26,605 bases of DNA from Baffinella frigidus (Eukaryota > Cryptophyceae > Cryptomonadales > Baffinellaceae), in contig MU646340.1 of the NCBI GenBank assembly GCA_026770585.1, forward strand, positions 1,184,458 through 1,211,062. The letters run 5' to 3'. Position numbers and translations under genes: made by a program. The first letter of the stretch is position 1; the number at the start of each line of letters is the position of its first letter. Below are positions 19,086 to 26,605 of this stretch, piece by piece. A model generated the notes under the pieces. It ran no database searches, was not told the DNA's origin, and saw nothing but the letters and a program-made list of their open reading frames with translations.

Positions 19086-20256
19086 CTACTTGAGGGCCTC
19101 AGCGATGCCTGCCTCGATGTCCGGCAGCGGGCCCTTCGGGGCATATCTGGGGTTCAGGGTGTAGAGTTTAGGGTCTAGGCTTCAGGCGTCAGGCTCCAGG
19201 CTTCAGGCTTCATTCTCTAGGCTTTGGGCGTTAGGCGTTAGACGTTAGGGCTTAAGGTTTAGGGTGTAGGGTGTGGGGTCCTGTCACGCATGGCCACGCA
19301 TGGCGTGCCTCACAGGATTACCAACCATCTCTGCGCCAGTTTCTATCCCGTAAGTGACCAACGGGCGAATAATCGCCCGTGGAAGCCCTAGGCAGGTCCT
19401 AGGGCCCTACCGTAGGACGTATGAGCCTACTGGTCACTTAAGGGATAAATGAATCAAAACGGGCACGATGCACAAGGCACTGGAAGGAGGCGAGAGGGTG
19501 GTGAGGTGAGAAAGGACCTCTTGACAGCAGAGCCCTTGGAGATGAGGAACTTGTCTGCCGCACCACCAGGAGGACAGGAGTCAGAGCCGCGTCGCAGTCA
19601 GTTAGAGCCTCTTCGCAGTCACATTCGAGCGTCTGCCAGGGAGCGTACGCCCTCTCGATGCTCAATGACAAATACGCCAACCGCGCATGCGAGGGGGTTT
19701 TCCACTCCAGCGGGTTCACCGGGCAGGTGGGGCAGGGAGGGGGGAGGAGGGGGGCACGCACTGAAGTTCCACGTGATCTCGCCGGTGGCATCACCGCCAG
19801 TGGCGTCGAGTTGCTTGAGCTACTGGAAGAGGGGGTGCGCCGCCGCGCCGTTCACGTCCACCTTGGACATCACGGGGAACGCTCCGCCAGTTTTGCGGAC
19901 GAAGGCGCACACCTCGCCGTCTGTACCAGGCTCTTGGCCTCCGAACTGGTTGCAAGGAAACGCAAGCACCACCAGCTTGTCGCTGCCGAATTTCTCGGTC
20001 AGCGCAGCTGTTAGAGGGAGCAGTATCCGTCAGGCGCTGGGGTGTCTTCAGACAGTGTCAGGCAGGATCTTTTCGCATAAATGACTCGAATGCGCGTGAT
20101 GGTGTATTTAGAGGCCTGAAGGGTGCGCGGGTTCGAACCAAGCCAGGTGTAGTTGGACGAAGTGAGCCCGCATTTGGATGCCACGTTCACGACAAGAACG
20201 GCGGGCACGTTGCCGTACACTGCTCCCAGATCAACCGTGTTGCCATCCGAGTCCGC
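19086..20256 (-). CDS. GPX: Glutathione peroxidase (Cys type), 5' end missing, one in-frame TAG
   Basis: Reduces H2O2 and lipid hydroperoxides; non-selenium GPXs usually draw electrons from thioredoxin. Exons, high to low: 20256-20139, 20007-19762, 19554-19518, 19146-19086, all in phase. Visible motifs are the peroxidatic Cys (LVVNVASKCGLTSSNY), FPCNQFGGQEPGTDGEVC, HPLF, the catalytic-Trp motif ITWNF, KFLISKGSAVKRYAP and a normal stop after AEALK. Codon 19822-19820 is TAG exactly where the family has Tyr in HPLFxYLK. Everything downstream remains conserved and in frame, so this is a sequencing error, a very recent nonsense mutation, or a read-through site. The first coding exon (upstream of 20256) was not found. 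The last intron contains telomere-like repeats and a hairpin element. Confidence 0.85.
19147..19280 (-). repeat. Telomere-like array forming the GPX intron 3 acceptor
   Basis: Degenerate heptamers that are C-rich on the GPX sense strand. The unit CTGAACCCCAG supplies the AG acceptor itself, directly before the last GPX exon. Confidence 0.85.
19344..19447. repeat. Hairpin (MITE-like) element 3
   Basis: Outer arms TATCCCGTAAGTGACCA (19344-19360) and 19431-19447 match at 16 of 17 positions. There are two nested perfect 7-bp stems (ACGGGCG/CGCCCGT at 19361-19380, and CCCTAGG/CCTAGGG). The element lies in GPX intron 3. Confidence 0.7.
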
Positions 20257-20318
20257 CTGCAAGACACGGCACCAGGGTTCAACTCAGGTGGACAACAAAC
20301 ATGTTTCCCCCTTGGCAG

Positions 20319-20563
20319 GAGCGCACTGCTGAACGAGCAGCAGCTGGAGATCCATGAGGAACCGGCCACGGCCAACTTCACCTTTCGCCTCTAGCCTCCC
20401 GCAGGACGACGGCGCCGAGGTTCAAATGTTCCTGCTGGGGTCGGTCAAAGAAATGGGCGGATGGGAGCAGCACCTCGCCAAGAGGATGCCGCGCAGCTCA
20501 GACGGCGGCTGGGAGATCACCATGGCCCTCCCCGCAAACTGGGGTCTCAAAAGCTTGGCAGAG
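20319..20563 (+). CDS. CBM20 starch-binding domain exon with apparent one-base frameshift
   Basis: CBM20 modules bind alpha-glucans such as starch. After a strong acceptor (TTTCCCCCTTGGCAG) the frame reads ...EEPATANFTFRL, then TAG at 20392-20394. Skipping one base continues SLPQDDGAEVQMFLLGSV, KEMGGWEQ and DGGWEITMALPA, which is a typical CBM20 core (FxV, VxVVGS, LGxW, W...LP). The shift is therefore within about 20389-20395. The host enzyme is unknown: CBM20 occurs in glucan-water dikinases, GDPD proteins, laforins and amylases. Neither upstream nor downstream exons were located. An alternative is an ATG at 20354 in the second frame, but this loses the first beta strand. The exon end at 20563 is a guess. 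Confidence 0.6.
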
Positions 20564-20569
20564 GTGAAC

Positions 20570-20742
20570 GTGAAGGATTCTTGGCGGCATGGGGACCCTT
20601 TGTGGGAAGAGATGAATCACGCGGAGTTCCCTGATGATGGGGACCAGCGGGGAACGGGGGATCAACAAATCCTTGCAAAAAGTGAAGGGATTCTTGGAGA
20701 CATGGGGATCCTTTGTGGAGGGGCAGAAGAATCACCGCGGAG
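20570..20742 (+). repeat. Imperfect tandem duplication (about 57 bp)
   Basis: 20570-20626 and 20682-20742 are about 80% identical (GTGAAGGATTCTTGG... to ...GCGGAG), about 112 bp apart. They lie immediately downstream of the CBM20 exon. Confidence 0.8.
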
Positions 20743-20865
20743 ATGCCGTCAAGAACGGACATGGTCCTCTGGATATTCTCTCGCGTGCAAAGCAGCGACT
20801 GGAGAGGGAGCTGGCTGTGGGACGCGGGTGGTCGACAGAGGATGTATGATGAGCAGAGTCACAAA

Positions 20866-21009
20866 GGGTCTTAGTATGTCGAGAAAAAGGTCACAAGGGT
20901 CTTAGTGTGTCAAAAAGGTTCTTAGTATGTCGAGAGGCGAGCCCAAAAGGGTCTTAGTATGTCGAGAAAATTACAAAAAGGGTCTTAGTATGTCGATTGA
21001 CATACTAAG
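20866..21009 (+). repeat. Five-copy GGTCTTAGTATGTCGA repeat ending in a hairpin
   Basis: Copies of CTTAGTATG/CTTAGTGTG start at 20870, 20901, 20921, 20953 and 20984. The last copy forms a perfect 11-bp stem with 20999-21009 and a 4-nt loop (CTTAGTATGTC / GACATACTAAG). Confidence 0.9.
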
Positions 21010-21124
21010 CTCCATAAGCTCCATATGTGGGGTATTCGTGATTGAAGCTCCTAAACTTCAACCATGGGATACCATGAGCCTCATTAAGGCTGACTTGTGG
21101 TTCGGTGTGTGTTCAGTGAGCATG

Positions 21125-21310
21125 GGAGCGATGTCGCATACCTTCACCCACCCCAAGAGAACCAACCCTTTATCCCCTCTACACGAGCCTCTGCACTGGA
21201 GAGCTAAACGCGATCCGAAGGCAAAAATGCTTTCTCTGCGGATCCTTTCTACGGAAGGGCGTGGCGTTGGCATATGTTGGGCGAAATTAAAACCTAAAGG
21301 ACCTAAAGGA
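21125..21310 (+). repeat. Dispersed repeat R1, copy 1
   Basis: About 186 bp. A partial direct copy is at 21414-21536 and a full-length inverted copy at 24308-24492. Confidence 0.88.
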
Positions 21311-21413
21311 TAAGACACCACGGCGTTTCGGTCCATCGGGCCAAGAAACGTTCGTGCTGCTGTATGACGTTCATTAAAGCTCCATAAGTTCCATAAGACC
21401 CTTTTGACACAGG

Positions 21414-21536
21414 GCCCACTGGAGAGCGAAACGCGATCCGAAAGCAAAAATGCTTTCTCTGCAGTCGTTTCTACGGAAGGGCGTGTCGTTGGCGGCTATA
21501 TGTTGTGAGAAATTAAAACCTAAAGGACCTAAAGGA
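21414..21536 (+). repeat. Dispersed repeat R1, copy 2 (partial, direct)
   Basis: Matches 21192-21310 with scattered substitutions and small indels. It ends in the same AAACCTAAAGGACCTAAAGG motif. Confidence 0.85.
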
Positions 21537-21584
21537 CCCCCTTCGGCCGGGGAACAAAATGGGTGGCGGTGAGTCGGTGCCGCG

Positions 21585-21822
21585 GGGTCAACCCCAAACA
21601 ACTCTAGACCCTGAACCCCAAACCCCAAACCCTGAACCCCAATCCTCAACCCCCAAACCTCAAACCACAAATTCCAAACTTCTGACGTTTTTTAATGGAC
21701 GGGGTACTGACCGTCTCGCTCTTCTGAGCGAGGTAAAGTTTTATATGAGCGAGGTACACCTGAATCTTGAACCCTGAACCCGCAACCCTAAATCCTGAAC
21801 CCTAAGCCCCACCCCCTCAACT
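21585..21822 (+). repeat. Telomere-like blocks, C-rich on plus
   Basis: Two blocks of degenerate CCCTGAA/CCCCAAA heptamers (about 21590-21670 and 21763-21822) lie in the gene-poor region. Confidence 0.85.
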
Positions 21823-22089
21823 CTAAAATCCATTCAGAATGGGGTCCACTCTTGGTTGAGCCGTTTTTACGTGTGTGAATTTAAGAGAAGAATTTTCCAT
21901 GAAGTTCCATCTCCTCCGTAGGAACAAGACCCCCCCAAGAAGCACGTCCAGGAAGGCGCCTTGGGAGAAGGAGTTATCGGCAGTTATCAGCTGAAAGGCC
22001 GATAAGTGCCGATGACTCCGATCAGTTATCTGCTCCCAACCGATAACATCCCTAAAAATGTTATTATGAGGGTTCGCCGATAGTCTAAA

Positions 22090-22427
22090 GTTCATCTTCG
22101 CCTGAAGTGAACAGTGTAAAGTCGCTCAGGCCGAAAAGGCAGTTTTTCCTCCAGCAGCTCATAACCCCCCCGTACACGCATTCCTTTGTCTCTTCGCCTG
22201 GCCCACCTCTACTGTCTTTCCCCGAATTTCCCTCCGAACATGTACCGTTTTGAATTTTTCTTTAGTTTTTCTCTGGCCGTCCGTGGGAATTACTCTAAAC
22301 GGGAATGTTAAAAAACTCATCACATTTTAGTTTAGAGTAATTCCCACAGTCTGGATTTTCACCGACGAGATTCTTGAGTTCATCTTCGCCTTCAGTGAAC
22401 AGTGTTCATCTTCGCCTTCAGTGAACA
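22090..22427 (+). repeat. TTCATCTTCGCC...AGTGAACA repeat, three copies
   Basis: Copies of about 25 bp at 22090-22117, 22378-22402 and 22403-22427. The last two are in tandem. They bracket the hairpin at 22283-22347. Confidence 0.8.
22283..22347. repeat. Perfect 18-bp inverted repeat (hairpin element 4)
   Basis: GTGGGAATTACTCTAAAC (22283-22300) and its exact complement (22330-22347) flank a 29-nt AT-rich loop. It could be a small non-autonomous element or an excised remnant. Confidence 0.85.
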
Positions 22428-22916
22428 AAATTGCTCTGCAGTACAGCGGCTGTGCACTACGGCGTTTCGGTCCGACGGACGTGAGAACGTGCGTGCTGCT
22501 GTATGTCAAGGAGGTGGTCTCGTTTGGTGCTGGAGTACTCACAACCTGAGGATTTCCGCATCTATTTCCGGGTTAGAATTCCCGTCATGTTTTCTGTAAG
22601 TACAATGCCCTCATGTTGATTGCTGGTCGTTGGGGCCTGATCCGGTGAACTGCCTTTCCTTTTGTCGCTGCTTCTCTAGATCTTCCTCCTCTGTGGAGTC
22701 CTCTGCCTTTTTCTGCTGAGCTCTGAGCGTTCCTGACGCTCCTTGACATCGTCAAGCCGAGCTACAGCGAGAGGAGGCCAGGCTCAAGCATTGTCGGGCT
22801 CGCAGCCCCTGACAGTAGCTTGACATGGTACCACTGCTACAACGTTTATTAAAGCTCCAATATCTCCAATAGCTTTACCAAAGACCTTTAAGTTAATAAA
22901 CCTCGCATTCCCATGC

Positions 22917-24330
22917 TTCCTCCAAAAAGGTAGAAGTGGGGGGGGGGGTCCTGTGCAGTACATACTTTTAGGTCCTTCTAAAGGTCCTTTAGGGTTTAAA
23001 GTTGAAGGTTTAGGGTTTAGTGTTGAGGGTTTTGGGTTCAGGGTTTAGGGTGAATTCTGCTGGAATTTCTGTTCTTGAGGTTCTTCGAACATAGGCGGAC
23101 ATGGGAACTTGTTCCATAACCCAAGTCCTTTAGGGGCTTAGAGGCTTAAGTTAAGTGATTCCGGGTAATTCCGATTTATTACAGAGGATCTCCGTATTTA
23201 AGTCCTTTCGTCCTTCCGTTCTTCGAAATCCCAACCCAGGCGTCAAGGCGGGCACTGGGACTGGTTCTGCAGAAGAGCCATGCCTCCTCTCGGATCACAT
23301 CAGGCCCCCCAGTGCATATGATCACAGCAGAATTTGGGGTGAAGATCGAAGATATTTGGAGGGTATAGTAGTGAGAGTTTTAGGATGATGTTCAGGCGCG
23401 GCGCAGAACATGTCGAACAGAATCGTGTGCGAGTTAGGCTTCACTGAGAGGAGGACAGGATCCGCACGTGATGTGGGCTCTTTATCTCCAAATAACACAC
23501 AGTCTGTGTCTGAGCTCCAGCCCAACCCATGGGTCACTCGTTGAACCTTCAGGTTCTTTTAACTTCGACCATAGGCGGACACTGGAACTTATTCTGCAAC
23601 CCGAGCCCTTTAGGTACTCGGGTTCAGTAATTCCGATTTATGAAAGAGGATCTCCGTCTTTAAGTCAGTTCGGCCCTGAGGCTGGTTCTTATGTGATGCT
23701 ACCCTCCCAAAAAGGTAGAGTGAGGGGGGGGGGTCCAAAAAAGAGGCAGAGCGTGTGTGGGGTGGGTCCTGCGTAGTACATACCTTTACGTTCTTTAGGT
23801 CCTTTTTAAGGTTTAGGGTTTAGGGTTTTTGGTTTATGGTTTATGGTTTAGGGGTTTTAGCGAATTCAGCTGCAACTGAAGCAATTTCTGAGACCCCGCT
23901 TGGGTCGAGGGCTCGCTACCTGTCTGACCGAGGCTCACATTTTCGGTCCTTTCAGTTTTTCGAACTCCCACGATGGGCGGACACTGGGACTGGTTCGGCA
24001 GAAAAGCCATGCTTCTTTTCGGACCACATCAGACCCCCCGGTGCAGAGGATCGCAGCAGAAGTTGGGGTGACACTTATTGACACTTAGGATATTGACTTG
24101 ATTCGAAAGAGAATTGCACGGGGTGGGAATCGAGGATATTTGGAGGGTGGGGTGGTAGCAGACCAAAAGTTATCGACAGCCCCTTTGGAAAGTTGGCAGA
24201 AGTCCTTTAGGTCTTTTGGGTTCTTGAGCTCTCAACATAGGCGGACATCGGAACTTGTTCTGTAGAAAGGCCATGCTTTCTTTCGGATCACATCAAGCCT
24301 CCTCCTGTCCTTTAGGTCCTTTAGGTTTTA
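22917..24330 (+). repeat. Diverged repeat cluster of 100-300 bp units
   Basis: Shared blocks recur in order: an AAAAAGGTAGA...poly-G...GTACATAC block (22924, 23709), telomere-like TTTAGGG blocks (22990-23052, 23809-23858), a CATAGGCGGACA...GAACTTGTTC block (23091, 23571, 24237), and a GGGACTGGTTC...CACATCA block (23255, 23978). No coding capacity is recognised. These are probably old mobile-element or satellite remnants. Confidence 0.75.
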
Positions 24331-24492
24331 AATGCTCCCAACATATGCCAACGACACGCCGTTCCGTAGAAGGGATCTGCAGAGAAAGCATTTTTGCTTT
24401 CGGATCGCGTTTAGCTCTCCAGTGCAGAGGCTCGTGAAGAGGGGATACAGGGTGGCTCTGTTGGGGTGGGTGAAGGTATGCGACATCGCTCC
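24308..24492 (-). repeat. Dispersed repeat R1, copy 3 (inverted)
   Basis: Reverse complement of 21125-21310 over its whole length with modest divergence. The two are about 3 kb apart. Confidence 0.85.
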
Positions 24493-24816
24493 TCCTTCAG
24501 GTCTTTTTTTCCCCCTCCGGATGGGCCCGTCTGGGTGAAGTAAAACTCATCGCGGGCAAATATTGAAGATGTTTTCCCACTCCTCACGAAAATCCGAGAC
24601 TAGATTGGTGAACCAACTTTCCATTCTGTTGTACGAAAGTGCCCTCAGATTTTTGTGACGAGCGGGGGAACATCATGTTACCACACAAAACGCCTGCCAC
24701 CCCACCCTCCATATTTGACCAGTTTCGTTTTTTTGGGTGTACTTTTCACGCTGTGTTGACTTTGGTGAAAGATATTGATCCCGTCTGCAGGGAAGGGTTT
24801 CTTAACTCGTGCTCCG

Positions 24817-26522
24817 ATGAGGTCTACTTCTGACGCTGGGGGCGCGGCGGGCGGCGCCGGCGGCAGGGGGATGGACATTCCTTCGAGTGGCGATGAACAA
24901 GGGGACGAAGGGTCGTGGTCGGTGACCAACAACAACACCTCGCTCGTTGACGCGCTCTCCAAGAGTATGGAAATGTGAGACCCCCCCCCTCTGGGCATGT
25001 ACTGGCTATCGACGGGAAAGGCAGTTGGAGGAGCGACGTACGTAGAGAGGCTAGATCAAGTGACCCTAGGCCCTCCCGAGGAACCTCAACAGGCACCGGA
25101 GCACCAACCAATACCCTAAACGTGAACCAGTTGCCTTTTCTCCGATCCGCTGCTGATTGAAGCTGAGAGAGAGAGAGTTTAGGGTGATGCAGGACCCGCG
25201 ACTCCCTGAACGACTTCCCCCTACGCCAGGTGCTACCTTCTGCAATCTCGCTCTCCGTGGCTGGGCGACGGGCGGTCTCTGAGCGGGAACGTGCTGATGG
25301 AGCAGCGCGAGCGCTCCCTTTCGCACGCCTCAAGCCACGGCCCTTCGGTGGGGAACTTTCACGTTGGTTCACCAGGGTCGGACGGTCGTGGTGACGCATA
25401 CCACAGCGCGCGCGCGAGCCTGGCCGACTTCGAGGACGCGCAGCGCGGCATCATGCACCAGCGTGAGTCAATGGACAGCAAAAGTTTATTGTCGCACCCG
25501 CAAGCCGGAGACGACTGGGCGGGCGGCGACTCGCAGCAGTACGAGGAAGGCTCGGCCTCGGGATTTTGGATGACCGTCTTCAACGCCACGAACGTTCTGA
25601 TGGGCGTGGGGCTCCTCTCCCTGCCCTACACGATGCGACTGTCCGGGTGGATCGGGTTGATCCTCGTCGCGCTGGTCTCTGCCATCACCATGTACTCGGC
25701 GCTGCTCCTCGGACGCATCATGAACTACGTCCCGAAGAACAAGCTCCGCGAGGGGCCGGGCGCGTACACCATGTACGGGTTCCACGACATGGGCCAGGTG
25801 GCGTTCGGCACCATCGGAAAAGTCTTCATCTCCTGCATCTTCATCATCGAAACCTTCGGGTAGCCCCCGCCCCCTCTGCCTCTGCCTCTGCCTCTGCCTC
25901 TGCCTCCAAGGATGGGGGATCCTCGCGCCGCGTGCAGGGTATTCCACGCGTGGCGCTCGCACCCGCGCGTGCACGCTTTCCCCGTGGAGCCAGCCCCCAG
26001 TGCCCCGGATGTGTGTGCCCCGATGCGCGTGCGCCCCGTGTTTCGGTGGCGCGCATGTAGGCTGCCGGCTCGCGTGTAGGCTGGCGGCGCGCATGCAGGC
26101 AGGCGGCGGTGGCGGTCGTGGCAGGAAGCATGCCGCGCTGGGCGGGCGACGCTGCGGGGGTCGTATCCGATACGGCTCTTGTCTGATACAGTGCAGCTCT
26201 TGTCTGATACAGGTGTTGCGTTGTCATGCCAAAAGCTAACGCCAGTGAGGTACTTGCAGCCTGCGGAATGCCTATGGTAGGAGCCCCCCTTCCTACGACT
26301 TTTAAAAGAAAACAGACTTTAAAAGTCGTAGGAGGGGGCTCATACCGTAGACAATCCATAGGTCGTATGTACCTCGCTGGCGTTAGCTTGCGGCATTAGT
26401 TGGGCGGGGTCTGATGCGGCTCTCTCTCTCTCGCGTTGGGAGCAGGTATGCGTGCGTGTACTTCATCATCGAAGGCGAGAACCTGCAACACCAGCTTCAT
26501 CGCTACCCCTACTTCGCTAACT
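24817..26522 (+). CDS. Amino-acid transporter, AAAP/AVT1-type (3' end beyond window)
   Basis: Secondary transporter that moves amino acids across a membrane, often vacuolar in AVT1 relatives. Exons: 24817-24974, 25284-25859 and 26446 onward, joined in phase. There is a hydrophilic Ser/Gly/Asp-rich N-terminus of about 130 residues. Then TM1 begins (FNATNVLMGVGLLSLPY, the family hallmark N-xxx-GxGxLSLPY), followed by TM2 (WIGLILVALVSAITMYSAL, ending LLGRIMN) and TM3 (GKVFISCIFIIETFGYACVY) leading to IIEGENL, which matches the LEGDNL motif of AVT1/VGAT-like members. About three of the usual 10-11 TM segments are present. The last exon runs into a 25-nt poly-C tract, where the assembly may be unreliable and no donor is visible. 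The 25284 acceptor is not pyrimidine-rich. The frame is open slightly upstream of the chosen ATG. Confidence 0.85.
26226..26396. repeat. Large hairpin (MITE-like) element 5
   Basis: Outer arms (ATGCCAAAAGCTAACGCCAG... and complement ending 26396) match at 25 of 28 positions. An inner stem (CCTACGACTTTTAAA / TTTAAAAGTCGTAGG) continues the fold, so nearly the whole 171 bp can fold back. It lies in the second intron of the transporter gene. No clear target-site duplication. Confidence 0.8.
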
Positions 26523-26605
26523 CCCCCCCCCCCCCCCCCCCCCCCCCATCCCGCACCGCGGACCCCCTCTTCTCCTCGTGCACCCCCCCCCCCCCCCCCC
26601 CCCCC
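26523..26605 (+). repeat. Two long poly-C tracts at the window edge
   Basis: 25 C at 26523-26547 and 23 C at 26583-26605, shortly after the start of the third transporter exon. Homopolymer length is unreliable in most assemblies. Confidence 0.9.

Larger units (their letters stand above)
20570..24816. other. Gene-poor, lower-GC repeat-rich region
   Basis: No open frame here resembles a known protein or shows paired splice signals with coding-like composition. It separates the GPX/CBM20 pair from the transporter gene and holds the repeats listed individually. Confidence 0.6.

Noticed and set aside
19344-19447. tRNA-like or small-RNA gene suggested by nested stems
   Set aside because: No A/B box or cloverleaf. 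The outer perfect arms fit a hairpin element.
21125-21537. Tandem CRISPR-like spacing of repeats at 20866-21009
   Set aside because: Spacing is irregular, units diverge, spacers share sequence, and the context is eukaryotic.

Overview
This looks like nuclear DNA from an intron-dense, GC-rich protist, most likely an alga. The evidence is short coding exons (24-576 nt) split by GT-AG introns, many blocks of plant/alga-type telomere heptamers (CCCTAAA and variants) inside introns, a starch-binding CBM20 exon, and one assembly gap (80 N). I cannot name the species. No bacterial, viral or CRISPR features were seen.

Layout. (1) 1-924: a long AC microsatellite, then mostly non-coding DNA with one candidate minus-strand exon. 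(2) 925-8973, minus strand: a newly modelled gene of about 25 phase-consistent exons encoding a predicted signal-peptide protein of about 771 residues, with coiled-coil segments and right-handed beta-helix repeats. (3) 9098-18290, plus strand: a 22-exon gene for a 766-residue double-length tyrosyl-tRNA synthetase. It has an N-terminal WHEP-like helix pair and then two tandem TyrRS copies. Copy 1 keeps the catalytic HIGH-like and KMSKS motifs but has lost the anticodon-binding HPxD motif. Copy 2 shows the reverse. This reciprocal decay is the pseudo-dimer arrangement known from trypanosomatids. (4) 19086-20256, minus strand: a cysteine-type glutathione peroxidase with one in-frame TAG. (5) 20319-20563, plus strand: a CBM20 exon with an apparent one-base frameshift. 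(6) 20570-24800: lower-GC, repeat-rich DNA with direct and inverted dispersed copies and hairpins, and no recognisable gene. (7) 24817 to the window edge, plus strand: the 5' part of an AVT1/AAAP-type amino-acid transporter.

Three themes cross gene boundaries. Introns have atypical 5' splice sites: almost none is GTRAG, and many run straight into a poly-C tract on the sense strand. Telomere-like heptamer blocks lie in introns, almost always with the C-rich strand as sense, and some abut or form the 3' splice site. Several short hairpin (MITE-like) elements sit in introns.

The genes do not form an operon or an obvious pathway. The beta-helix gene and the TyrRS gene are divergent and share a 124-bp putative bidirectional promoter. 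All exon models were built by eye from reading-frame and splice-phase continuity, not from transcripts.
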